In this document: positions 22,249 to 29,705 of the stretch, piece after piece
Position numbering within the stretch: the first letter of the stretch is position 1
Layout of the letters: every line of letters begins with the position of its first letter
Source of the DNA: an uncultured Pseudomonadota bacterium
GTDB taxonomy: Bacteria > Pseudomonadota > Alphaproteobacteria > Rs-D84
Length of the DNA stretch: 36,619 nucleotides
NCBI GenBank assembly: GCA_949288265.1
Contig: CASEJM010000025.1
Coordinates: 1-36,619, forward strand
Reading direction: 5' to 3'
The notes under the pieces: generated by a model
What the model saw: the letters and a program-made list of their open reading frames with translations, nothing else
Told to the model about the DNA's origin: nothing
Database searches by the model: none
Program-made: the position numbers and the translations under genes

Positions 22249-22289
22249 TTCGGAACATCCGAATTTTTGGACATATGGGAACATATGTC
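22249..22289. promoter_or_regulatory. two inverted repeats upstream of the short XRE gene
   Basis: TTCGGA-ACA-TCCGAA (22249-22263) and GACATATG-GGAA-CATATGTC (22270-22289) are perfect palindromes spaced by six bases, 22-62 bp before the XRE start codon. They look like operators for an HTH dimer, most simply the XRE protein itself. Confidence 0.6.
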
Positions 22290-22397
22290 TGATATTGATT
22301 TTATTCCAGCCCTGGCTGGCGGGCAACAAGGACGATTTCCTAAAATTTTGCTTTATATCCTAAAAATAACACTAAAAAATAATTTTGACAATAATAC

Positions 22398-22426
22398 TTG
22401 ACAAATACAAAAAAATGTATTACATT
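22398..22426 (+). promoter_or_regulatory. promoter of the CU-rich small RNA
   Basis: TTGACA-N17-TACATT; a second TTGACA lies 13 bp upstream. Transcription should start near 22433. No open reading frame follows. Confidence 0.6.
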
Positions 22427-22432
22427 TCGATT

Positions 22433-22622
22433 CGTCAAAGGGGGAAACCCCGGCGACGGGGTGAAAACCTCTTTGGGGTCCAGGGATTCAGACTCCCTCC
22501 TACATTCTCTCTCCTCTGGACTCTGGACCCCATTTTATAGTTTAGAATGCCCATTTCTTTTTCTCCTTTCCTTCCTTTCAGGGCATTCGGAAACACCGGT
22601 GGGCGACCATCGGCGTTTTTTT
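22433..22622 (+). ncRNA. predicted structured CU-rich small RNA (about 190 nt)
   Basis: Between its promoter and a terminator (CCGGTGG-GCGA-CCATCGG then CGTTTTTTT) the sequence has no start codon with a ribosome-binding site, but folds well by eye. A first stem CAAAGGGG/CCTCTTTG encloses ACCCCG-GCGA-CGGGGT. A second, GGGGTCCAG/CTGGACCCC (22480-22530 region), holds a loop with TCCCTCCT and TCTCTCTCCTCTGG. A third, AATGCCC/GGGCATT, holds a pyrimidine-only loop with TCTCC and TTCCTTCC. Such CU-rich loops bind Shine-Dalgarno sequences, as in alphaproteobacterial anti-SD small RNAs. Positions 22505-22519 are identical to 22228-22242, the complement of the XRE gene's ribosome-binding site. Confidence 0.65.
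22594..22622 (+). terminator. terminator of the small RNA
   Basis: A 7-bp stem with a GCGA tetraloop and one G-U pair, followed after CG by U7. Confidence 0.75.
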
Positions 22623-22630
22623 ATAAAAAA

Positions 22631-23557
22631 TTAACGTTCAAATACAGAAAATAGCTCCCAGTGAGCGCTTCCTACGAACTGATCAACGGGGATTAGATTT
22701 TTTAATTTGTATCCGTTACGCATTAAAACATTAGCGTCTCTTTTCCAAGTTACTGGGTTACATGATACATATATTACTTTAGAGACATTGCTTTTTGCCA
22801 GTTCTTTACATTGCGCCAAAGCACCCGAACGCGGTGGATCCATTACGACACAGTCGTACTTGGCAAGCATGCCTACTGTAAGCGGATTAGTAAACAAATC
22901 GCGCTTTACACCAGTGCCTTCAATATCAAAACCATCTGCTTTTAACGCGAATGTAAAATTTCCAAGACCGCAGAATAAATCAGCAGTTTTTTTTGCGTTT
23001 TTTGCTGCTTTGGTGACCATTGTTCTAATTTTTCTTTCACTTTCTACGGTTGGTTGCAAAAAGGCGCCGGATGGATATTCTACTGTCTTATCTTCAAACG
23101 TTATCGTTGGAATTTTTTTATGTGTAACCACACGATTGTTCCAAGTAACGTGTATGACGTTTGGTAATTTTTCGGCGGCCGATTTAAATTCTGTGGAAAA
23201 ATACGGAACGGCAGAACTGATGTGTAGGTCTATTCCATTATCACATATTGTGATAAGGCAAGAACCAGAACCTTTCCATGGTAAAACAGCTAATTTTGGT
23301 AAAATATCATTTATTTCTTTACGCATTAAAAGGCAGTTACGTACAGGTATAATATTTTTAGATTTATGTTGATATAAACCAAATACACCGTCTGCAAAAG
23401 CAAAGTCTGCGCGTCTACGAGTCCCCAGTTCAGTCCATATAGGTTCATCAATTTTTGGTAAACCAATCAATTCAGATATTTTTTCATTCTGATAGTTTGA
23501 TGACGTAACGTCGTATTTACATCCGCCACAAACGCCAAAAAAAGGACATTTTTTCAT
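22631..23557 (-). CDS. TrmA/RlmD-family RNA uracil-5-methyltransferase, without TRAM domain
   Basis: This SAM-dependent enzyme forms m5U in tRNA or 23S rRNA. The N-terminus has the iron-sulfur cysteines CPFFGVCGGC (Cys4, 10, 13), with the fourth probably Cys74 (RNCLLM). The Rossmann part has DLFCGLGNFTFAL, MDPPRSGA and the catalytic cysteine motif YVSCNPVTW; FLQP is the conserved substrate-binding stretch. At 308 residues it is about 100 shorter than E. coli RlmD because the N-terminal TRAM domain is missing, as in several alphaproteobacteria. Which uridine it modifies cannot be told. Confidence 0.88.
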   Translation of the reverse strand: MKKCPFFGVCGGCKYDVTSSNYQNEKISELIGLPKIDEPIWTELGTRRRADFAFADGVFGLYQHKSKNIIPVRNCLLMRKEINDILPKLAVLPWKGSGSCLITICDNGIDLHISSAVPYFSTEFKSAAEKLPNVIHVTWNNRVVTHKKIPTITFEDKTVEYPSGAFLQPTVESERKIRTMVTKAAKNAKKTADLFCGLGNFTFALKADGFDIEGTGVKRDLFTNPLTVGMLAKYDCVVMDPPRSGALAQCKELAKSNVSKVIYVSCNPVTWKRDANVLMRNGYKLKNLIPVDQFVGSAHWELFSVFER

Positions 23558-23560
23558 TTT

Positions 23561-24208
23561 TTAAAAGTGTATACGGGCACCAACGCGGAATTGATGAGCT
23601 ATTGGCGCAAAATCGGCAATTGCACTGAATTTCGGTGAAAACATGTACATATATCTATAACCAAAATCCAGAGCAAAATATTCACCTAATTCTGCTGATA
23701 ATCCCGCCATTGCGGCCACAACAGGGCTAATTTTATTTTCTATTGACACATTTTCTACAGAATTCCAGTTAACACCGGCACCGACACCGGCATAAGGTAC
23801 CATTCTTTGTTTATAGAACATACGATATAGGTTACCAATTCTTGCGTCAAACAAAGCATTTACCATAGCAGTATGACCGGTTAGTTCAAACGCATCCCAT
23901 TTTGCAACTGTATTGATGTAATTAGCTTCTACTCTGAATATATCAAAAACTCTGATTCCTGCCATGGCTTCAAAGGAAGAGGTCGTTTTACCTTTTATGC
24001 TTATAGTATCATCGGCACCGTTGTTCCATATTGAAAAGTCATATGCACCACCAACATAAAATCTATGTATTCGGGTTAAAGCTTGTGAATCTTCACCTGT
24101 AACGGATATTTCCACAGGCATTTCAATTTGTTCAACGCGATAAGGAATGGCTGCATTCGCAGTTATAGGTAATACACTTAAAATTCCGAATAATATTTTT
24201 GATTTCAT
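23561..24208 (-). CDS. outer-membrane beta-barrel protein
   Basis: A signal peptide (MKSKILFGILSVLPITANAA) is followed by about 195 residues of alternating amphipathic strands, and the protein ends in the outer-membrane signature phenylalanine (FRVGARIHF). It resembles the small OMP_b-brl/Omp25-like porins: RFYVGGAYDFSIW, then VPYAGVGAGVNWNS and ALDFGYRYMYMF. It likely forms an 8-stranded barrel inserted by BamA. Function unknown. It lies 3 bp upstream of the methyltransferase and downstream of a second barrel gene, so the three are probably co-transcribed. Confidence 0.82.
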   Translation of the reverse strand: MKSKILFGILSVLPITANAAIPYRVEQIEMPVEISVTGEDSQALTRIHRFYVGGAYDFSIWNNGADDTISIKGKTTSSFEAMAGIRVFDIFRVEANYINTVAKWDAFELTGHTAMVNALFDARIGNLYRMFYKQRMVPYAGVGAGVNWNSVENVSIENKISPVVAAMAGLSAELGEYFALDFGYRYMYMFSPKFSAIADFAPIAHQFRVGARIHF

Positions 24209-24229
24209 TTTTATTCCCTATCTTTTTTA

Positions 24230-24994
24230 TCAGAAATTAACACGGAACGAAGCCATAACGTTACTTACGTTATCAACACCGCCTGCGCGTACGTTCCAAC
24301 CAAAACCGTTTCCGATCATCATCTGATATTGATACATTATATCAATACCGATTAAATCGTTTAACATTATGTTGAAACCAAGTGTTGCGCGTGGTGCGGT
24401 AATTACAAAACCACTTGCACCATTCGGACCGTCAAACTTGTACGCACCGGCTGCAGCACCAATTCCCATAAAAGGAACAAAGCGGCGTCGATAGGTAATA
24501 TCACCAGTTTGTATGTAGCGTCTGGCAAAGTCAAAATATAACATTCCCCCAAAAGTTTGATAATTAGCTTGGGCGTCATCAATTTCAGAGAAGTTAAAAG
24601 TAGATTCTTGAAAATCAATTTCTGTACGTACATATGAAGACAGATTCCAACCTAAACCTATTTGAGTTGTCCAACTTCCGGAACTACTATATTCTTTGTC
24701 ACCAATTTTTGCTTTATCCGTTGCAAAAGGCAGATTTAAACCGCCGCCGGCACGCATATACATGGAAGTAGGGATGAACATTTGTATGTCAGAATCGTAT
24801 CCCGCGTCTGCGCTTTGGTAAACTTCTAGTCCAAGTTCACCAGGGGCAAGATCTGGTTTATTTATATTTTCACGAGCAGCGACTAAATCTACACCTTCTA
24901 ATACTTCGGCGCGGAACTGATCGTTGTTATATTCGGCCGTTGCCGGCAACGCCAAAAAGACCGAGAAAACCCCAAGATACGATATTTTTTTCAT
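24230..24994 (-). CDS. outer-membrane beta-barrel protein (second)
   Basis: Signal peptide (MKKISYLGVFSVFLALPATA), then 234 residues of beta-barrel pattern ending in VMASFRVNF, a terminal Phe for BamA recognition. Recognisable strands include SMYMRAGGGLNLPF, WTTQIGLGWNLSSYVRTEID and RRFVPFMGIGAAAGAYKFDG. It is similar in layout to the next gene downstream, 21 bp away, suggesting an old duplication. It may be a surface antigen; no specific substrate can be inferred. Confidence 0.82.
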   Translation of the reverse strand: MKKISYLGVFSVFLALPATAEYNNDQFRAEVLEGVDLVAARENINKPDLAPGELGLEVYQSADAGYDSDIQMFIPTSMYMRAGGGLNLPFATDKAKIGDKEYSSSGSWTTQIGLGWNLSSYVRTEIDFQESTFNFSEIDDAQANYQTFGGMLYFDFARRYIQTGDITYRRRFVPFMGIGAAAGAYKFDGPNGASGFVITAPRATLGFNIMLNDLIGIDIMYQYQMMIGNGFGWNVRAGGVDNVSNVMASFRVNF

Positions 24995-25085
24995 ATTTAA
25001 TTCACCCAGTATTTATATATATCAATATCAGTTTAACATAAATTGAAACTTGATTCCAGCGCGATTTACTCGTACCATATGAAAT

Positions 25086-25919
25086 ATGAAGAAAAAAATA
25101 AAAACTGAAGATAAAAAGATAGCTCTTATTGCGGGGGCTTTGGATTTACCGTTTTTCACTAGGGACGCATTACGTAAAGCAGGGTGGAGCGTATACGTTA
25201 TTGGTTTGAAGAACTTTTTTGATCCGCGATTAAAACCTGATATGGTTATGCGAATTGGTGGGGCGTGGCCGGCGGTTCGTGAAGCTCGTCGTCTTGGAAT
25301 AAAGAAGTTAACTTTTGTTGGGGCGTTGGGACATCCAAATTTATCGGACGTACGTCCAGACTTATGGTCTATAGGTTTATTATTCAGCATTTTAAAAAGT
25401 CAACGGGGGTATGATTCTATGGCAGTCGCATTAAATAAAGCACTAGAAAAGAGAGGGTTTGAAATTGTCGCGGCGCAGGATTTAGCACCAGATTTAACTT
25501 TTCAGTCTGCAGGTGTTCAGACGAAGACTAAGCCTACGGCGCGAGATAAAAAAGATATAGAAAGGGCGATCGATGTTTCACATACCATAGGGGCCGCAGA
25601 CATTGGGGCTTCTGTTGTTGTTGATAAGCAAGTAATTGCAGTAGAGGCCGCAGAGGGTACGGCAAGAATGTTAGAGCGCGTCATTGAAATGCGTAAGAAT
25701 CTTAAAAAATCAAACGGTGTTTTCGCAAAAATGACAAAACCTGGGCAGGATTTAAGAATAGATATACCGGCAATAGGGGTTGATACGGTAAAAGCTGTTG
25801 CATCTGCGGGATTGCGTGGAATTGTTGTAAATACTAAAACTTGTTTTGTTGTTAATAAAAGTGAAGTGATAAAACAGGCGAACGAGAAAAAAATATTTAT
25901 AGTTGCAATTGACGAATAA
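25086..25919 (+). CDS. lpxI: UDP-2,3-diacylglucosamine pyrophosphatase LpxI
   Basis: LpxI hydrolyses UDP-2,3-diacylglucosamine to lipid X in lipid A synthesis, replacing LpxH in alphaproteobacteria. The 277 residues show the LpxI N-domain (IALIAGALDLPFFTRDALRK) and the C-domain catalytic region: ASVVVDKQVIAVEAAEGTAR, then FAKMTKPGQDLRIDIPAIGV with the conserved KxGQDxRxDxPxIG. Family members usually sit between lpxA and lpxB; here the gene is solitary, divergent from the barrel-protein operon. A bidirectional terminator follows the stop. Confidence 0.92.
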   Translation: MKKKIKTEDKKIALIAGALDLPFFTRDALRKAGWSVYVIGLKNFFDPRLKPDMVMRIGGAWPAVREARRLGIKKLTFVGALGHPNLSDVRPDLWSIGLLFSILKSQRGYDSMAVALNKALEKRGFEIVAAQDLAPDLTFQSAGVQTKTKPTARDKKDIERAIDVSHTIGAADIGASVVVDKQVIAVEAAEGTARMLERVIEMRKNLKKSNGVFAKMTKPGQDLRIDIPAIGVDTVKAVASAGLRGIVVNTKTCFVVNKSEVIKQANEKKIFIVAIDE

Positions 25920-25920
25920 A

Positions 25921-25946
25921 AAATCCCACGTTTGTGGGATTTTTTA
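25921..25946. terminator. bidirectional terminator after lpxI
   Basis: AATCCCAC-GTTT-GTGGGATT followed by T-rich tracts on both strands. It ends lpxI and the convergent small lipoprotein gene. Confidence 0.9.
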
Positions 25947-25947
25947 T

Positions 25948-26097
25948 TTAACAACCACCTGTTGCGTTTCCGATTATTTTAGAAATGGAAATATCTTTAT
26001 GCAGCAAGAAGTCATATTCACAATTTCCTTGTTTATAAGAACCAGTACATGCGGCCAAAGTCAAAACAGCAAATAAAGCTAACATTAATTTTTTCAT
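25948..26097 (-). CDS. small lipoprotein, 49 residues
   Basis: The short frame encodes a complete lipoprotein signal (MKKLMLALFAVLTLAACTGS, lipobox LAAC, Cys17) and a 32-residue mature part with three cysteines including Cys26 and the C-terminal Cys49. A GGAGAAA ribosome-binding site precedes the ATG and a terminator follows. Small entericidin-like or VirB7-like lipoproteins have this size, but the mature sequence is not recognised. Confidence 0.7.
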   Translation of the reverse strand: MKKLMLALFAVLTLAACTGSYKQGNCEYDFLLHKDISISKIIGNATGGC

Positions 26098-26163
26098 ACG
26101 TTTCTCCTTTTTACGTAAAAGCATGCTTAATTATAAAACAATGTAAGTGAATTTGCAAGAAAA

Positions 26164-26517
26164 CTATATAGCAGCGTGTATCCATTTTATTTTAAAAGGG
26201 GTTATAATTATTACATCAAATCGGGCGTTGCCAGTCCAATTAATATGTGATATATAAGTTTCTGCTGCTCGTCTAAGTCTGATTATTTGTCTGGGTGTAA
26301 CAGCGTCCAAAGCTTTAACGATGTTTTTACGACGTTTGACTTCTATGAAAGCTATTAAATCGCCGTGTTTTGCAATTATATCAATTTCAGCTCGTCCTGT
26401 GTTTTTACCTGTTATGTATCGTCTATGTAATATCTTATAACCATGCAATTGTAAATAAATGCAAGCGAGAATTTCTGAAAATATACCAGTTTTATATGAA
26501 TTCATCTTAGAATTCAT
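26164..26517 (-). CDS. YraN/UPF0102 endonuclease-like protein
   Basis: The 117 residues have the UPF0102 pattern of a restriction-endonuclease-like fold: GIFSEILACIYLQLHGYKIL, then GRAEIDIIAKHGDLIAFIEV and KRRK, giving the E...D...ExK metal site (Glu19, Asp55 region, Glu67-x-Lys69). The biological role of the family is not established, though genetic context in other bacteria links it to DNA uptake or repair. It follows the glycosyltransferase gene by 23 bp. A second in-frame ATG at 26505 is equally plausible, as the first overlaps a TATAAT. Confidence 0.85.
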   Translation of the reverse strand: MNSKMNSYKTGIFSEILACIYLQLHGYKILHRRYITGKNTGRAEIDIIAKHGDLIAFIEVKRRKNIVKALDAVTPRQIIRLRRAAETYISHINWTGNARFDVIIITPFKIKWIHAAI

Positions 26518-26540
26518 TATAATTAATTTTTATTAATTTT

Positions 26541-27356
26541 TTAATATTTTTTATTTTTATTAAGGTGATATACGGAAATTTTTAATATTTTTACTTTATC
26601 ATCTTGAATTCTAAAAAAGAACCGTTGAATTTTACGTAAGCTTTTATAAAAAAAGTTTATATAAACGTATTTATTCATTTGAGGATATTTTTTATGTAAT
26701 TTTTTTACTATATTTTTATGTTCATTTCTATGCTGCCAGTTTCTGGATTCAGTTTTTTCTTTTATGCGATAATAAAATAAGATTTCTGGTACACGGTAAA
26801 TTTTTTTATTGTGATTGAAGACAAGGTTTAACCATAGGTCATAATCTTCTAATGCTGTATCGTATTCAGAAGAATAACCACCGCTTTCAAAGAAATCAGA
26901 TTTTTTGAATAACGCCGCACTGACCAAGCAGTTATCGATTACCATATTACGTTTTATTGGTTTCGGTAATATAAGTTCGCCGTTTTTGTTACCAAACATC
27001 ATTACTCGGCAAGTTATTATGTCGCCATAACCATACTTTAAAGACGTGTATAATTTTTCTAGTGTGTCGGGGGCAATTATGTCATCACTATCAAGAGGAA
27101 AGATTAAATCATATTTGGCTTGTTTTACGCCTAAGTTACGGGCAGATACTACACCTTGGTTTTTTTGTTCGATTACTTTTATCCTTTGATCTTTTTTTGC
27201 GTAAGAATTTAAAATTTGTTGGCTATTATCTGTACTGCCGTCGTTTACACATATTATTTCTATATCTTTAAAAGTTTGTTTAATGACAGAATCTAAACAT
27301 TCTGCTAAATATTTACCAGTATTATATACTGGTATGATGATACTTATTTTATCCAT
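26541..27356 (-). CDS. Family 2 glycosyltransferase
   Basis: A GT-A fold enzyme of 271 residues that transfers a sugar from a nucleotide donor, probably onto lipopolysaccharide core, capsule or glycoprotein. SIIIPVYNTGKYLAECLDSV begins the Rossmann part, ICVNDGSTDNS binds the nucleotide, LIFPLDSDDI holds the metal-binding DxD-like motif, and YDTALEDYDLWLNLV carries the catalytic-base region. The last 60 residues are very basic and aromatic (YKSLRKIQRFFFR), typical for a membrane-surface contact. It lies 3 bp after a second GT2 gene. Confidence 0.9.
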   Translation of the reverse strand: MDKISIIIPVYNTGKYLAECLDSVIKQTFKDIEIICVNDGSTDNSQQILNSYAKKDQRIKVIEQKNQGVVSARNLGVKQAKYDLIFPLDSDDIIAPDTLEKLYTSLKYGYGDIITCRVMMFGNKNGELILPKPIKRNMVIDNCLVSAALFKKSDFFESGGYSSEYDTALEDYDLWLNLVFNHNKKIYRVPEILFYYRIKEKTESRNWQHRNEHKNIVKKLHKKYPQMNKYVYINFFYKSLRKIQRFFFRIQDDKVKILKISVYHLNKNKKY

Positions 27357-27359
27357 TAA

Positions 27360-28202
27360 TTATTTCCATTTCATTTTTAATATTGGTATAAATTCGAATA
27401 ATTGAATCCAATTATTTTTTATTTTTAATAGCGGGATAATGCCTAGCAGACGTAATCTGAAATGAGTACCTGTTACATATTCTTGTTTACTCATCATATT
27501 ATAATATACAGGGTACTTATTGCGTAGTTCTGATGAAACAGCTCGCCAAGCGTTGTACATTTTTTTTTCTTGACGTATAGTAGTCATATTCATGTGCGTA
27601 CGATATTCAACCAGTACTTTTTGAATGTTATAAAAGTGCGTTAAATCCATTAAACGAGCCCATAACCTATAATCTTCTGATGGGGTGTAAAATTCTTCGT
27701 ATTCAATACAATTATCTATAAGTAGGGATTTTCTTATCATCGCAGAAGTGTGGGCCACGCAACAGTTTTGCGTCATATTTATTTTTATATCTAAGTCTGT
27801 TTCCGGGGTTTCCCAAACGAAGTTGTCTTTACCAAAAAATTTCATCCAACCAGAAACTACCCCTATTGCGGAATTATTATCTAAAATTTCTACTTGTAGA
27901 GCAAGACGTTCCGGTACTGATATGTCGTCATGATCAAATATTGCAATATATTCACCTTTTGCTAATTTAAGTAATTTATTTCGTGTAGCAGAAATTCCGA
28001 TGTTTTTATCGTTTTTTATATATTTTATGCGCGGATCATTATATGAATTAACTATGGAATCCAGTTCTATATTTTCTGGGCTGTCATTTATAATTAGAAA
28101 TTCAAAGTCTGTAAAAGTCTGATTTAATATTGATTCAATACATTTACGTAAATGTTCCGGATTTGTATTATAAATTGGGGTTAATACAGATACTTTTGGC
28201 AC
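27360..28202 (-). CDS. Family 2 glycosyltransferase
   Basis: The 280-residue protein resembles its downstream neighbour: VSVLTPIYNTNPEHLRKCIE at the N-terminus, FLIINDSPEN for nucleotide binding, IAIFDHDDIS as the DxD-like motif and YTPSEDYRLWARLM for the acceptor site. The start codon is GTG (28202), preceded by AGAGGA. The low GC content of the pair compared with flanking housekeeping genes hints at acquired surface-glycan genes, though the whole window is AT-rich. Confidence 0.9.
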   Translation of the reverse strand: MPKVSVLTPIYNTNPEHLRKCIESILNQTFTDFEFLIINDSPENIELDSIVNSYNDPRIKYIKNDKNIGISATRNKLLKLAKGEYIAIFDHDDISVPERLALQVEILDNNSAIGVVSGWMKFFGKDNFVWETPETDLDIKINMTQNCCVAHTSAMIRKSLLIDNCIEYEEFYTPSEDYRLWARLMDLTHFYNIQKVLVEYRTHMNMTTIRQEKKMYNAWRAVSSELRNKYPVYYNMMSKQEYVTGTHFRLRLLGIIPLLKIKNNWIQLFEFIPILKMKWK

Positions 28203-28268
28203 AATACATCCTCTAATTTGAGGTATATTTTATAATGCCATTTTATCAAAGTATATAGGACAAGAAAC

Positions 28269-29057
28269 CTAGAATGCATAAGGTTTTGCTTGGAAGTTTT
28301 CACGCGCTGCTTGTATATTTTTTGTGATATCTGAAGTATAGCGTCCCATGTCAACCAAATCTAAAGAACCATAATAGGCCGTCATCATTGGGTCATATGA
28401 ATTATTTGTTGATATCCATTTATCAGTACCCGAATTTGGTGCGCCATATTTATCAAGAACCCCTTGCCAGAATGCTAATATTTTCTTTTCTTGTTGATCG
28501 GTAAATTTTTCGTGTGCGCCTTCTATTTCATTTACATCGTTGTTATATAATACGCGCCAGACAACGTTATCGTCTGCATTACTTGTAAAGTATACGACGA
28601 TAGTTTCACCGGTGTTTTCCCTGACTAAATGTAATTCCGCAGCATATAATAAACCGCGATTTTTGGCCAAAGAATTTATACATTTTTCTAGTTCTGCGGG
28701 CGCAACTATTCCTTGTTGGCGACATTCATAATCTAAATTATATTTCCATTCTTTTTGTATTGAATAAACAATACTATTTTTTTCACGGGGGGCATATAAA
28801 CCCTTTATCTTAAAGAATAAAGTTTCAACGTCATCAAAAGACATTCCAAGCATTATACCAGCGATGTCAAAATTATTTACAGTAATTGGTTCTGCCCCCG
28901 GGTTTAGCGAGACAGAATCCGTTGTAAGATCGGCATTACCGCTTTCTGTAATTGCAAAATTACTAAAATCTAATTCATCAGTTGCGGCATAACAAACAGA
29001 AACGCTGGTTATAAATACCATAAAAAATGACATTAAAAATCTAAAATTTATCGTCAT
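28269..29057 (-). CDS. hypothetical exported protein of the VirB8-like operon
   Basis: An N-terminal signal peptide (FFMVFITSVSVCYAA) precedes about 235 residues that I do not recognise. Stretches FDIAGIMLGMSFDDVETLFF and KILAFWQGVLDKYGAP resemble small periplasmic domains that sense or bind ligands. Two cysteines of the mature protein (YECRQQG and LEKCINS, about residues 112 and 125) could form a disulfide. It starts 7 bp after the second VirB8-like gene, so it belongs to the same operon and may be a periplasmic component of the secretion apparatus. Confidence 0.7.
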   Translation of the reverse strand: MTINFRFLMSFFMVFITSVSVCYAATDELDFSNFAITESGNADLTTDSVSLNPGAEPITVNNFDIAGIMLGMSFDDVETLFFKIKGLYAPREKNSIVYSIQKEWKYNLDYECRQQGIVAPAELEKCINSLAKNRGLLYAAELHLVRENTGETIVVYFTSNADDNVVWRVLYNNDVNEIEGAHEKFTDQQEKKILAFWQGVLDKYGAPNSGTDKWISTNNSYDPMMTAYYGSLDLVDMGRYTSDITKNIQAARENFQAKPYAF

Positions 29058-29063
29058 AGGTAA

Positions 29064-29705
29064 TTAGCCTTGAATAATTTGTTTTACTTGGAAATGAAAT
29101 ACGGGTGCAGGGTCTTCACCTCTTTCCAAGTAGTCGTGTATGGCTTGTATAGAAACGTTGGGTCTCATACCCATTTCGTATTCTATGTCCATGTACATTG
29201 TACCACGACTAACAGTTGGTGCAATGCTAAAATCATTTGGTTTTTCCCAAGTAACTAGTTCATAATTTACAACCCAGTATTTACTTCCCCGTGGTTGGAA
29301 AATTTTATCTATTACGCGTGCTATACGCATAGATTTATTTTTTGCTAAATCTTGAATAACTTGATTTTCGTTATTTAACCATTCGTTAAACACTTCGGAA
29401 GAAGACATAAGGTATAAAGCACCGTTGCTAGACATTCGTTTTGCAATGTTTTCCATGTCTGGTGCAGCATAGAAATATTCTGTTATATATTTGCGTACAA
29501 GTAAATCCATAAATTTTGATTTACCCATGTATTCCGGCGTTTCTGGTAAACCTGGTCTTTGTTCAGATAAGTTATTTGGTTGGAAGAAAAAAGGGTGCAC
29601 GGTTTGTTTTGAACCAGCGTCAAAAATCCCCGCTGCAAAATATATTGCCCCCCCGGTTAATACCAGTAGAATTAAGCCAATTAAAAATATAACTAATTTT
29701 TTCAT
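29064..29705 (-). CDS. VirB8-like inner-membrane protein (second copy, tentative)
   Basis: The 213 residues have a single N-terminal membrane helix (LVIFLIGLILLVLTGGAIYF) and a periplasmic domain of about 150 residues with the alpha+beta pattern of NTF2-like VirB8 domains: FMDLLVRKYITEYFYAAPDM, then EVFNEWLN and SKYWVVNYELVTWE. Its start codon overlaps the stop region of the preceding VirB8-like gene, and the two share topology, suggesting paralogues. Duplicate VirB8 proteins are known from Rickettsiales rvh systems. Confidence 0.6.
   Translation of the reverse strand: MKKLVIFLIGLILLVLTGGAIYFAAGIFDAGSKQTVHPFFFQPNNLSEQRPGLPETPEYMGKSKFMDLLVRKYITEYFYAAPDMENIAKRMSSNGALYLMSSSEVFNEWLNNENQVIQDLAKNKSMRIARVIDKIFQPRGSKYWVVNYELVTWEKPNDFSIAPTVSRGTMYMDIEYEMGMRPNVSIQAIHDYLERGEDPAPVFHFQVKQIIQG

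Noticed and set aside
22249-22289. Alphaproteobacterial LexA box (GAAC-N7-GAAC) upstream of the short XRE gene
   Set aside because: A GAAC is present, but no second GAAC stands 7 bases away; the perfect palindromes explain the sequence better.
22433-22622. Small RNA as a tmRNA or part of a permuted tmRNA
   Set aside because: A T-arm-like stem (AGGGA-TTCAGAC-TCCCT) was noticed, but the loop lacks the conserved A58, there is no CCA-like end or acceptor partner and no tag reading frame. A covariance search would settle it.
22707-23372. Long plus-strand open frame (221 codons) opposite the m5U methyltransferase gene
   Set aside because: It is fully antisense to a gene with clear family motifs, has no convincing ribosome-binding site and its translation shows no family resemblance.
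25517-25954. Minus-strand 145-codon frame within lpxI
   Set aside because: It is antisense to the conserved LpxI catalytic domain and runs through the terminator.
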